Shown one piece after another: positions 23,694 through 31,674 of a stretch of DNA of 50,611 bases. The DNA is taken from the NCBI GenBank assembly GCA_947631705.1, contig CANRMJ010000008.1, forward strand, positions 1 to 50,611. Direction: 5' to 3'. A model generated the notes under the pieces. That model had not been told where the DNA came from. It ran no database searches and was given only the letters and a program-made list of their open reading frames with translations. Origin of the DNA: an uncultured Clostridia bacterium (lineage in GTDB: Bacteria; Bacillota; Clostridia; Oscillospirales; Acutalibacteraceae). The position numbers were made by a program, and so were the translations under genes. Every line of letters begins with the position of its first letter. Within the stretch, counting starts at the first letter, position 1.

Positions 23694-24370
23694 CTCCGAT
23701 AGCCGAAATTTTCACCGATTTCCCGTCAAAATTCGGCATACCCCGTCAAAGCGGCCGTGTAAGTGAGCTGACGGGAACAATCATTTTCGGAAAAGAATAC
23801 AGAAATGACGAGGCGCTGCGGGGAATAGAACAATTTTCTCATCTTTGGCTGATTTGGGGCTTTTCCGAAAGCGCGGAGAAAGGCGAAAAGAACCGTTCAT
23901 TCACAGTTCGCCCGCCGCGACTCGGCGGCAACAAACGTATAGGCGTTTTCGCCTCACGTTCGCCTTTCAGACCGAACTCGCTTGGTCTTTCATGCGTTAA
24001 GCTTATAGGAATTGAAAAATCGGAAAAATACTCAACCGTTTTAAAAGTCAGCGGAGTGGATATGATGAGCGGCACACCGATTTATGATATAAAGCCGTAT
24101 ATTCCTTATGCCGACCGCATCGACGGCGCAATCGGCGGCTATGCCGACGAAAACAGAAACTTCAAAACAAAAACCGAAATCCCGCAGGAGCTGTTAAATA
24201 AACTTCCGAAAAATAAAAGAACCGCTTTGAGGGCGGTTCTTGAAGACGATCCGCGACCCGCTTACAGGAACGGCGCCGGCGGAGATTACGGTTTTTTATT
24301 TGCGGGATATGAAATAAAATTCAGAGCGGATAACGATAAAATCACTGTTACAAATATAGAAAAATTATAA
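23684..24370 (+). CDS. trmO: tRNA (N6-threonylcarbamoyladenosine-37) N6-methyltransferase
   Basis: This 228-residue protein is TrmO (YaeB/TsaA family), a SAM-dependent enzyme that methylates t6A37 in certain tRNAs using a beta-barrel fold rather than a Rossmann fold. Family hallmarks are FPSKFGIPRQ near the N terminus (residues 13-22), FASRSPFRPNSLGLS (about 87-101) and DIKPYIPYAD (about 133-142). The C-terminal 60 residues carry the DPRPAY segment seen in longer members. Its start lies inside the end of the GH30 gene, with GGTGG as ribosome site. Its link to GNAT and GH30 is positional only. Confidence 0.9.
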   Translation: MEITPIAEIFTDFPSKFGIPRQSGRVSELTGTIIFGKEYRNDEALRGIEQFSHLWLIWGFSESAEKGEKNRSFTVRPPRLGGNKRIGVFASRSPFRPNSLGLSCVKLIGIEKSEKYSTVLKVSGVDMMSGTPIYDIKPYIPYADRIDGAIGGYADENRNFKTKTEIPQELLNKLPKNKRTALRAVLEDDPRPAYRNGAGGDYGFLFAGYEIKFRADNDKITVTNIEKL

Positions 24371-24550
24371 GCAGCCGAAAAGCGAACAGATTGGGTTCGG
24401 TTCTCGCGGCGCAAAAACTGTTTTGTTATAAAAAATCGCCTGTTTTCATATTGCGATGCTTTTAAGCAGTTTTTTGGGCAAATTTGCGAAGTTAAACCTA
24501 TTACTGTTTGGCTCTCCGTTGCTTATAAATATAATTAAAAACAATAATAA

Positions 24551-24574
24551 AACGGCTGCTTTTCGGCAGCCGTT
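24551..24574 (-). terminator. Terminator of the ferredoxin gene
   Basis: AACGGCTGC and GCAGCCGTT pair perfectly around a short loop. TTTTATTATTGTTTTT follows on the minus strand, 15 bp after the ferredoxin stop. The same hairpin may also stop read-through from trmO. Confidence 0.88.
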
Positions 24575-24588
24575 ATGTATTTTTATGA

Positions 24589-24759
24589 TTAGTCCTGTGC
24601 AGGAGCTCCAACCGGGCAAGTGCTTGCGCACGCACCACACTCAATGCAAGTATCAGCATCTATTTCAAACTTGCCGTCGCCCTCTGAAATAGCCTCTACC
24701 GGACATTCAGCAGCACAAGCTCCGCATGAAATGCAATCATCTGAAATTTTGTATGCCAT
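24589..24759 (-). CDS. 2[4Fe-4S] ferredoxin
   Basis: This 56-residue clostridial-type ferredoxin has two CxxCxxCxxxCP cluster motifs: C9, C12, C15, C19 and C38, C41, C44, C48. It is a small soluble electron carrier for anaerobic redox enzymes such as pyruvate:ferredoxin oxidoreductase and hydrogenase. The start is set at the second Met of the reading frame, where CAGGAGGTG lies at the right distance and the product begins MAYKI as in the family. It is monocistronic, with its own promoter in the 84-bp gap after ricT. Confidence 0.96.
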   Translation of the reverse strand: MAYKISDDCISCGACAAECPVEAISEGDGKFEIDADTCIECGACASTCPVGAPAQD

Positions 24760-24792
24760 CCTGTAACACCTCCTGTTTAAAATCATAATTCT

Positions 24793-24820
24793 AATATAAC
24801 ACAATATTTTTAATTTGCAA
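24793..24820 (-). promoter_or_regulatory. Promoter of the ferredoxin gene
   Basis: TTGCAA (24815-24820) and TATATT (24793-24798) are separated by 16 bp on the minus strand, with TG just before the -10. Confidence 0.65.
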
Positions 24821-24843
24821 GAGGAAAATACAGTTAGTTTATA

Positions 24844-25716
24844 CTAATTTTTTTCCAGGTGTTTCAGCGCCTCAGCCTCTTTTTTTGAAATGCCCTGCTG
24901 CTTACCGTCTTTAACCACAACAACCTCATCTCGGTTTACAACAATCGGGGCACCCTCAGGGTTGCTTTCAAGGCTTACTTTCAGTCTGCCCGTTAACAGC
25001 GACGCATCCACAACGGTTCCCCTTCCCTCGCGGCAATCGACAATCGCACCCTTCCTTGGAGTGATTTTTTGAAGATATTCATATGAATTCTGCTCATATT
25101 TCAGGCAGCACATAAGTCTGCCGCAGGTTCCGCTTATTTTGCCCGGCGAAAGACTGAGCCCCTGTTCTTTAGCCATTTTAATTGAAACCGAATGAAAATC
25201 ATTCAGAAATGTTGAGCAGCAAAAAGGTCTGCCGCAAATACCAAGTCCGCCTATCATCTTAGATTCATCTCTCACGCCTATTTGGCGCAGCTCGATTCTC
25301 GAATGAAAAGTGCCGGCTAAATCCTTTACAAGTTCACGAAAATCAACTCTTCCGTCAGCAGTGAAATAGAAGATGATTTTTGTGCCGTCAAACGTGTATT
25401 CAACCTTGGTGAGATTCATATCAAGATTGTGCTTTTCTATTTTTTCACGGCATATTTCAAATGCCTCTTTTTCTTTTTTTCTGTTCTCCTCAACAGTTTC
25501 AATATCTTTCTGATCGGCAATTCTTTTAATCGCTTTCAACGGGGCAACAATTTCCCCGTCGTCAACCATTTTATTGCCCCATGCGGCAACTCCGCATTCC
25601 ATTCCCTTTGCGGTTTCAACAATAACAAAATCGCCTGTATTTATATTAAGTCCGTTCGGGTCGAAATAATAAACCTTGCCTGTGTCCCTAAAACGAACTC
25701 CAACAACCTGTGTCAT
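24844..25716 (-). CDS. ricT: RicT/YaaT, PSP1-domain RNA-processing regulator
   Basis: This 290-residue protein is the YaaT/RicT family (PSP1 domain). In Bacillus subtilis RicT, with RicA and RicF, forms an iron-sulfur complex that promotes RNase Y cleavage and affects sporulation and competence. The conserved Cys clusters are present: GICGRPFCCSTF (near 158-170) and GTCGRLMCCLKYE (near 190-203). The gene follows holB after 12 bp with an AGGAGG site. The order darA-holB-ricT matches the B. subtilis yaaQ-holB-yaaT region. ricA and ricF are not in the window. Confidence 0.94.
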   Translation of the reverse strand: MTQVVGVRFRDTGKVYYFDPNGLNINTGDFVIVETAKGMECGVAAWGNKMVDDGEIVAPLKAIKRIADQKDIETVEENRKKEKEAFEICREKIEKHNLDMNLTKVEYTFDGTKIIFYFTADGRVDFRELVKDLAGTFHSRIELRQIGVRDESKMIGGLGICGRPFCCSTFLNDFHSVSIKMAKEQGLSLSPGKISGTCGRLMCCLKYEQNSYEYLQKITPRKGAIVDCREGRGTVVDASLLTGRLKVSLESNPEGAPIVVNRDEVVVVKDGKQQGISKKEAEALKHLEKN

Positions 25717-25728
25717 TTTGTATTCCTC

Positions 25729-26715
25729 CTATCTGCCCGCCGCTCTGCGCAGCGAATAGCAGATTTTAGTTATAAGCAAAGCATTGTTTGCGTATTTATT
25801 GGCGGCGTCAAGCAATTCTTCCGCCGTGTTATACAGTCTTAAAACAGCGGCGGGCGTGAGCCTTTGAGAAATGGCTTTTACCGCATCTGCCCTGCCGGAC
25901 AAAAGCTCCCCGCTCTTCTCCCCCGCAACCGCGTCTCTGAAAACGGATTTGAGCAGCGTCAGAACCGTTATAAGCTCCTGTCTGTCTTTTCCAAGCTCAC
26001 TTGTGCACTTTATAAGCTCATACTCATTATTTGCGGTAATCGCCGTGCAGATTTTTCCGGCAAGCTCGGTGATTTTTTTCATTTTCCCATCGGCAATACT
26101 CTCTGCGGCAGCACCTATATTGCCTCTGAAAGCATTCAAGGCGTCAAACGCATCGCCATAGCTGATATTCTCATATTTTTCCGAAATATATTTTGCCCCC
26201 AAGCGGGAATCAACGCCGGAAAGACTCAAAACAACGGAGCGCGAAAGCACCGTTTCAAGAAGCATGGATCTGCTTTTAACCGTTAAAATAAACACGGCGT
26301 AAAGCGGCGGCTCCTCAAGAACCTTTAAAATGGCATTCTGAGCGCTTTCATTCATACAGTGGGCATTTCCGAGAATATAGACCTTATACTCCGCCTCATT
26401 AGGCGACATATAAACATCATTTATAACTCTTCTGACAATATCAACATGAAATGAATTTGCTCCTCCGGGAGCACTGTATTCAAAAATATCGGGGTGTATT
26501 CCCTTTTCAGCTTTAACGCATTGCGCGCATTTGCGGCACGGGCGCTCACTTTCCGCGCGGCACACAAGCGCCGCCGCAAGCTCACGCGCCAAAGTGCGCT
26601 TTCCGATCCCGTTTTCTCCCTCAATAACAATAGCGTGCGGAAGTCTGCCGGAGGAAAGCATATATGAAAGCTGTTCTTTGATTTTTTCATTACCGAGAAA
26701 TTCGCTGAAATTCAT
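25729..26715 (-). CDS. holB: DNA polymerase III delta' subunit
   Basis: This 328-residue AAA+ protein is the delta' clamp-loader subunit. The P-loop GENGIGKRT lies at about 33-41 and the zinc module with four Cys follows (CRAESERPCRKCAQC, about 52-66). The sensor region with a VLEEPP motif is near 125-130. The C-terminal collar domain is less conserved. It starts three bases after darA, without a strong ribosome site of its own, which suggests translational coupling. Confidence 0.93.
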   Translation of the reverse strand: MNFSEFLGNEKIKEQLSYMLSSGRLPHAIVIEGENGIGKRTLARELAAALVCRAESERPCRKCAQCVKAEKGIHPDIFEYSAPGGANSFHVDIVRRVINDVYMSPNEAEYKVYILGNAHCMNESAQNAILKVLEEPPLYAVFILTVKSRSMLLETVLSRSVVLSLSGVDSRLGAKYISEKYENISYGDAFDALNAFRGNIGAAAESIADGKMKKITELAGKICTAITANNEYELIKCTSELGKDRQELITVLTLLKSVFRDAVAGEKSGELLSGRADAVKAISQRLTPAAVLRLYNTAEELLDAANKYANNALLITKICYSLRRAAGR

Positions 26716-26718
26716 AAC

Positions 26719-27042
26719 TTAAAACTTTCTGAAATCCTCAACATCTATGGTGAATGCCACTCCGCCGTATTCCTCAACATCAACAGGCTGCGTTAAAAGC
26801 GTTCCCGCAAGCGTGCTGTTTACGCCCTGGCGGCGAACTATTCTTTTCGTTACATTCTGTTTAATCAAGTCAAAAACTTCCTCTGTTTTTTCTTCTTCTA
26901 TACCTATAAAAGCGCAGGAATGACCGCCCTCAAGGAACTGCCCCGTTGTTGAAATTTTCGTGGCTAAAATTCCCGCCTTGCTCAAAGCCTCAAGCACTTT
27001 ACCAATATCCTTGTTTGAAATAATAACTATAATCAATTTCAA
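26719..27042 (-). CDS. darA: Cyclic-di-AMP receptor DarA/PstA
   Basis: This 107-residue PII-like protein is the YaaQ/DarA family that binds cyclic-di-AMP as a trimer. Expected elements are present: the N-terminal strand KLIIVIIS, the ligand-binding ISTTGQFLEGGHSCAFIGIE segment (about 31-51), and the KRIVRRQG strand. The start is TTG behind AAGGAG. It heads an operon with holB and ricT, and a promoter lies at 27103-27132. The downstream partner of DarA is not known in most bacteria. Confidence 0.95.
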   Translation of the reverse strand: MKLIIVIISNKDIGKVLEALSKAGILATKISTTGQFLEGGHSCAFIGIEEEKTEEVFDLIKQNVTKRIVRRQGVNSTLAGTLLTQPVDVEEYGGVAFTIDVEDFRKF

Positions 27043-27102
27043 AAATAATCAACTCCTTTTCAATAATTTTGATTAACTCCAACCCAACGTAAATACATAA
27101 TA

Positions 27103-27132
27103 ATTATACTTTAAAAACGTAATATATTACAA
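27103..27132 (-). promoter_or_regulatory. Promoter of the darA-holB-ricT operon
   Basis: TTGTAA (27127-27132) and a perfect TATAAT (27103-27108) are separated by 18 bp on the minus strand. Confidence 0.7.
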
Positions 27133-27166
27133 TCGCTTTTCGATTAAATTAAAACAAAATTTACAC

Positions 27167-28099
27167 TTAGATAACATATGCAAGCGCAACTATAACGGGC
27201 ATTGTGATAATTGAAAGTATGCTTGACTGAGCCGCCGCCTCCGAACCGAGCGACGCGTCGTTGCCGTATTTAGAGGCATACATCGCCGTATTGGTTGCTG
27301 TGGGTGCAGATGCCGATATTGTCATCGAAACAAGAAGATCGCCCTTAACCCCGCAAAGTCTGAAAACAAAAAGCACACACAGCGGGATCAATACAAGCCT
27401 TAAAAACGAAGTAAAATAAAGTTCTTTTTTCAAAAACATTCTCTTAAAATCCGCGTTTGCGAGAAATGTGCCGAAAACTATCATCGCAAGCGGAGAATTC
27501 GTGCCGCCCACAAGCTCCATGGGATAGTTTATAAAATAAGGAATTTTTGGTTGCAGCAGAAAAAGCGGAATACCTATAATAACAGATATTGAACCCGGGT
27601 TGAGAATTATTTTTTTAAAATTTATTTTAGCCTTGTGCCCGCTGATCTCGTGAATACCGTATGTAAAAGCTATTATATTGAAAACTCCCACATAAACAGC
27701 GCAGTAAAACACTCCCTCGTTTCCCACAACGCTTTTCGCAAGCGGCAAAGCGAGAAAAGCCGCGTTTGAGAGCACGGTTGCATATCGGTAAATTCCTCTT
27801 TCAAGCGGGCTGTATTTTTTACCGAACGCAAGCCCCGCGACTGTTATACCGAGGATATGAGTTGAAGCGGCACAAATAAACGCGATAAAAATACCTCTTA
27901 TATGTTCCGCCGTGTACTCCATTGTTATAAAGGTATGGATTATTGCAATCGGGAGAATTATATTAAAAAGCAAATCTATAACGCGTCTTGCGTCGTCCTT
28001 TGAAAAAATTTTTGCTTTATCGGCGGCGAATCCCACTCCCGCAATAAGATAGAGCATTCCCACCTGCATTGCTATGGTTTTAAGATTTTCGAGAAACAA
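27167..28099 (-). CDS. AEC-family (auxin efflux carrier-like) transporter
   Basis: This 310-residue membrane protein has about ten predicted helices and belongs to the AEC family, whose bacterial members export or exchange carboxylates such as malate. The family pattern is seen in the N-terminal half (LLFNIILPIAIIHTF near 43-57) and in the C-terminal ASAPTATNTAMYA stretch (near 260-272), the crossover motif. The start is TTG with AAGGA upstream. It is the third gene of a unit with citrate synthase and a membrane protein of unknown function, which makes a di- or tricarboxylate a reasonable but unproven substrate. Confidence 0.88.
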   Translation of the reverse strand: MFLENLKTIAMQVGMLYLIAGVGFAADKAKIFSKDDARRVIDLLFNIILPIAIIHTFITMEYTAEHIRGIFIAFICAASTHILGITVAGLAFGKKYSPLERGIYRYATVLSNAAFLALPLAKSVVGNEGVFYCAVYVGVFNIIAFTYGIHEISGHKAKINFKKIILNPGSISVIIGIPLFLLQPKIPYFINYPMELVGGTNSPLAMIVFGTFLANADFKRMFLKKELYFTSFLRLVLIPLCVLFVFRLCGVKGDLLVSMTISASAPTATNTAMYASKYGNDASLGSEAAAQSSILSIITMPVIVALAYVI

Positions 28100-28104
28100 G
28101 CGAT

Positions 28105-28938
28105 TTATCCTTCTTTTGATTTATCTTTTTTTAGCGCCGAAGCGCATAACACAAGAGCAAATATACCGGTGAACAAATATGCGCACGATGAAAACCGAAC
28201 CGCATAAACCTGCACTCCGAAAATCAAAGCCGCAATTCTCGGCAGCGCAAGAATAAGACACATAACACCATATATGACGCCGAAAAAGCAAAATGCTTTT
28301 ATGCTTGTATCTCCGCCGTCTATACATTTTACCGAAAAAATGAAAAATAATATGCCGAATATTATCACCGCAAAATAAATTATGCTTTCGGCAGAGCGGA
28401 TACCGTCGTCATACCTTGTAAGCTGTGAAACAAGCGTGAACAAAAGCCATGAAACAGGCACAAAATGGAAATACTTGAAATTTCTGAAATCGTATTTATC
28501 CGTATTAAAGGACACGGCAAAGGCAATAAAATAAAACGAACTGAGCAGCGCCGCCGCGCCTGCAAGGCACAGCGGAATGAAATAATTTAGCTGAAAATAT
28601 CTTTCTCCCACCGCATAATTATAACAGTTTATACACTGGTGAATGAAATCATAAAACAGCGCCGCCGCGGCAAAAACGCCGGCGACGGAAAAGCATTTGC
28701 TTTTATTTATTTCAAACGGATTTAAAAAAACGCCGCCGACAAAAGCCCTTATTCCGAAAAGCCCGATAAAAACGGCGCACAAAGCCACAAGCCCACCGAT
28801 GGTTGCCTCGTAGCCGCTGATAATAAAGCCTTTTGAGGAATCTGTGAGCAGAAACATCTGAACGAATCTCAGCGCCGCCGCTGAAAGAACGGCGCAAATA
28901 AAAAGAGCGTTAACAATTTTTTCCGCTGTTTTCGGCAA
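28105..28938 (-). CDS. Polytopic membrane protein of unknown function
   Basis: This 277-residue protein has about eight hydrophobic segments and no recognised motif. Polar loops are short, with one Cys-containing segment (HQCINCYNY, about 102-110) and a basic C-terminal tail. The start is TTG behind an excellent GGGAGGG site, 23 bp after the citrate synthase stop and 5 bp before the AEC gene, so the three are one transcription unit. Possible roles are transporter accessory protein or sensor; nothing in the sequence decides this. Confidence 0.75.
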   Translation of the reverse strand: MPKTAEKIVNALFICAVLSAAALRFVQMFLLTDSSKGFIISGYEATIGGLVALCAVFIGLFGIRAFVGGVFLNPFEINKSKCFSVAGVFAAAALFYDFIHQCINCYNYAVGERYFQLNYFIPLCLAGAAALLSSFYFIAFAVSFNTDKYDFRNFKYFHFVPVSWLLFTLVSQLTRYDDGIRSAESIIYFAVIIFGILFFIFSVKCIDGGDTSIKAFCFFGVIYGVMCLILALPRIAALIFGVQVYAVRFSSCAYLFTGIFALVLCASALKKDKSKEG

Positions 28939-28961
28939 CTTTACGCCCTCCCGTTTAAAAC

Positions 28962-30329
28962 TTATCTTTCGCTGAGCGAAACATAATCTCTTTTGCGGGA
29001 TACGCTCTTGTAAGCGGGTCTCATAATTCTTCCGTTAGACGTGAGCTCCTCAATTCTGTGGGCGCACCAACCAACTATTCTTGCAGTTGCGAAAAGAGGA
29101 GTATATAAATCCTCGGGAATGCCGAGAATTTTATAAACAAGTCCCGAATACAAATCAACGTTTGCGCAAATTTCCTTGTTTTCGCCCTTGTGTTCCCTTA
29201 TAAGGTCGGGGCTGAGCTTTTCAATTTTTTCAAGAGTTTTGAATTCTTTTTCAAAACCCTTTTCAAACGCAAGCTCACGCGCACAGTTTTTAAGGATTAC
29301 CGCTCGCGGATCAGAAATCGTGTAAACGGCATGACCCATACCGTAAATCAGACCATTGCCGTCTCCGGCCTCTTTCTTGAGTATTTTTACAAGATAATCC
29401 TTCATCTGCCCCTCATCTTCGGGGTTTGAAACATTTTCGAGAATATCGTTCATCATACGGGCGCAGCTAATATTTGCTCCCCCGTGGCGGGGACCCTTTA
29501 ACGAGCCGAAGCCCGCTGTAATCGCAGAATATGTATCCGTGCCGCTTGAAGTCAGCACCCTTGTGGCAAACGTTGAATTGTTTCCGCCGCCGTGATCCGC
29601 ATGGAGCATCAGCACAATATCAAGCAGCTTTGCCTCTTCATCGCTGAACTTTTTATCGGAGCGAATCTGGTTAAGAATATATTCGGCTGTTGACTGACTT
29701 TTATCAATCGGGTGGAGATACATTGTTTTTCCGTAATATGTTCTTCTTTTAACCTGATACGCGGCATTCATAATACTGGGCGCCTGAGCAATAAGCTGAA
29801 GGCTCTGCCGCAGAACGTTCGCGATTGATATATCATCGGGATTTTCATCATATGAATAAAGGCACATTATACAACGAGCCATTTTATTCATAATATCTTT
29901 AGAGGCGTGATTCATAATCATATCCTCAATAAAATCCTCAGGCAGCTCCCTGCACGTGGAAAGCACCTCATGGAGAGAGGCAAGCTGATTTTCATTCGGC
30001 AAATCGCCGAACAAAAGCAGCCATACAACCTCCTCAAAGCCGAATCTGTTTTCCTTTACGCAGGAAGAAACAATCTGGTTTATATCATAGCCCCGGTAGG
30101 AGAGCTTACCCTCCTTGGCAACGCGTTCTCCGTCGAGAATATAATAGCCCTCTACCGAACATATTCTTGTGAGCCCTGCCATAACACCCGTGCCGTCTTC
30201 ATTGCGCAAACCTCTTTTAACATGGTAGCGTAAAAAATCGCTCTTGTTCACCGAGTTATTTTTATCAAGCTCACCGCATAGACTTGAAATGGCATCCATA
30301 GATATAGGCGAAATATAATGATTTGCCAT
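28962..30329 (-). CDS. gltA: Citrate synthase
   Basis: This 455-residue enzyme condenses acetyl-CoA and oxaloacetate to citrate. It is of the type with an N-terminal extension found in anaerobic Firmicutes. Active-site elements are visible: LHADHGGGNNS (first catalytic His), GMGHAVYTISDPRA (second His) and NVDLYSGLVY (catalytic Asp). The 2-methylcitrate synthase subgroup cannot be fully excluded. No aconitase or isocitrate dehydrogenase is adjacent. It is the first gene of a unit with a membrane protein and an AEC transporter. The promoter is at 30384-30413 and a short hairpin (AAAGATT/AATCTTT, 30357-30375) sits in the leader. Confidence 0.93.
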   Translation of the reverse strand: MANHYISPISMDAISSLCGELDKNNSVNKSDFLRYHVKRGLRNEDGTGVMAGLTRICSVEGYYILDGERVAKEGKLSYRGYDINQIVSSCVKENRFGFEEVVWLLLFGDLPNENQLASLHEVLSTCRELPEDFIEDMIMNHASKDIMNKMARCIMCLYSYDENPDDISIANVLRQSLQLIAQAPSIMNAAYQVKRRTYYGKTMYLHPIDKSQSTAEYILNQIRSDKKFSDEEAKLLDIVLMLHADHGGGNNSTFATRVLTSSGTDTYSAITAGFGSLKGPRHGGANISCARMMNDILENVSNPEDEGQMKDYLVKILKKEAGDGNGLIYGMGHAVYTISDPRAVILKNCARELAFEKGFEKEFKTLEKIEKLSPDLIREHKGENKEICANVDLYSGLVYKILGIPEDLYTPLFATARIVGWCAHRIEELTSNGRIMRPAYKSVSRKRDYVSLSER

Positions 30330-30383
30330 CGTATATCTCTCCTTAAAACTTAATTTAAAGATTAAAGCAATCTTTGAAAAAAT

Positions 30384-30413
30384 ATTATAACTTATTTATA
30401 CCAATAAAGTCAA
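30384..30413 (-). promoter_or_regulatory. Sigma-A promoter of the citrate synthase operon
   Basis: TTGACT (30408-30413) and TATAAT (30384-30389) are separated by 18 bp. The -35 box overlaps the ribosome site of the divergent small secreted peptide. Confidence 0.78.
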
Positions 30414-30425
30414 GGAGGTGAAAAC

Positions 30426-30587
30426 TTGAAAAAGGCTCTTATTATTTTCGCGGTGCTTTTTGCGCTTACACTTGCGGTGCCCGCCATTGCCGCTTTTACG
30501 GAACCGCCCGCTCAGAAAACAGACGAGCTTGTAACACTTTTCACGGCTGATATCAACTGCCCTTTGAGTTTTCATTTATCTTTTTAA
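30426..30587 (+). CDS. Small secreted peptide, 53 residues (putative)
   Basis: A TTG start follows AAGGAGGTG at ideal spacing. The product has a clear signal peptide (basic KK, hydrophobic core to about residue 20, AIAA-type cleavage near residue 23) and a mature part of about 30 residues with one Cys. It resembles no family recognised here. The promoter would face away from citrate synthase; TTGAAA at 30374-30379 with a weak TATACC 17 bp later is possible. The last 35 bp run into the end of gerAC on the other strand. It could be a real exported peptide or the remnant of a longer secreted protein. The strong ribosome site is the main support. Confidence 0.45.
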   Translation: MKKALIIFAVLFALTLAVPAIAAFTEPPAQKTDELVTLFTADINCPLSFHLSF

Positions 30588-31674
30588 ATCTGCAATTTAC
30601 CTTAACGTCGAGCTCAGCGTCCGAAAAAGCGCTTTTCCAGTCGTCGCTCAGCTTAGCATAGTCTCCGGGGCTCGTCATTGAGAGCCTTTCGCCCATACGA
30701 AGGCAGTCGCTCCCGCTGTTAACACAGTCTTTAAAGGCGCTGAGGCAAAGTCTTGAAATTTCCTCATTAACGAGCTTTTCAATTCTTGAGATATGCTCGG
30801 TGGTGATGGTGTTTACAAGCCCTTTTTCCACAGCGTCAAGCATAAGCTGCGCTTTTATATTCGCGTGCAAAACGGGCTTTCCGTTTTTAACGTCAACCTT
30901 CAGCTTTGTTTTTGAGGAAATAATTTCCACGCCTATATCGCCGAGTTCGGGGCTTTTTACATTGAGCAGACCCGATTCGGTTTTATTGCTTAAAAACAGG
31001 AAACCGTAAGTTGATCTGTCGTCAAGCACCTTTGCGTGCTTTTCACCGTTGTAAATCGCGATTCCCGAAACAGACACATTTTCCTCGGACGCAGTTATTA
31101 CCGGCATATAAATATCGGAGGTTTTATCAAAATAAAGATTAAGCAGCTCATGTGTTGTGACTTCGGCTCCAAAGCCTCTCTCCTCACCTGTTCTGAGCAG
31201 AGAAACCACCGATTCCGCCGGAACGAGCGCTTCGTTTTCCGTGCTGTTCATAACCGTTTCGGCGTCTTTGTCGGAAATGCACAAAACAATATCCGGCCTT
31301 GATTCGGAGCTACGCAGAAGATAATCAAGATTTTTATCCAAATACTGCTCCGCAAGATCCATTCCGAAAACGATTATTCTGTTTTGCCCGAAAAACAATT
31401 TTTTTGAAAGGCTTTCGGTCAAGTTTTCAATTGCGTCTGAAATATTCTCGCCGCTTCCTGAGGTGCTCATCGTCACGTTTCCGGAAAGCGCCTCCGCACC
31501 TGTGCCTTCTTTTGAAAGATTGAGCGTCTGAACGGTTACGGCGATTTTGCCGTCTTTGTAATCTATTCCCATTCCCTCAACTATGCTTAAATCGCTTAAA
31601 TTGTTTCTCTCGGTGCAGCCTGTAAAAAGCATAAGGACAAGCAGCACGCAGATTATTATTTTAAAGCTTTTCAA
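30553..31674 (-). CDS. gerAC: Spore germination lipoprotein, Ger(x)C family (GerAC)
   Basis: This 373-residue lipoprotein is the C component of a GerA-type nutrient germinant receptor in the spore inner membrane. The signal peptide and lipobox LFTGC (Cys20) are followed by the family start NLSDLSIVEGMGIDY and the long alpha/beta Ger(x)C region. The start is set at a TTG overlapping the end of gerAB: AAAGGGG lies upstream and the resulting signal peptide is of normal length. A longer in-frame start at 31710 would put a charged stretch before the hydrophobic core. The gene overlaps gerAB by 14 bp and ends convergent with a small secreted-peptide ORF. Confidence 0.9.
   Translation of the reverse strand: MKSFKIIICVLLVLMLFTGCTERNNLSDLSIVEGMGIDYKDGKIAVTVQTLNLSKEGTGAEALSGNVTMSTSGSGENISDAIENLTESLSKKLFFGQNRIIVFGMDLAEQYLDKNLDYLLRSSESRPDIVLCISDKDAETVMNSTENEALVPAESVVSLLRTGEERGFGAEVTTHELLNLYFDKTSDIYMPVITASEENVSVSGIAIYNGEKHAKVLDDRSTYGFLFLSNKTESGLLNVKSPELGDIGVEIISSKTKLKVDVKNGKPVLHANIKAQLMLDAVEKGLVNTITTEHISRIEKLVNEEISRLCLSAFKDCVNSGSDCLRMGERLSMTSPGDYAKLSDDWKSAFSDAELDVKVNCRFKKINENSKGS

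Noticed and set aside
24371-24550. A small RNA or small gene between trmO and the ferredoxin terminator
   Set aside because: The stretch has no promoter-terminator pair of its own and no ORF with a ribosome site; the open frame starting at 24456 runs antisense through the ferredoxin gene.
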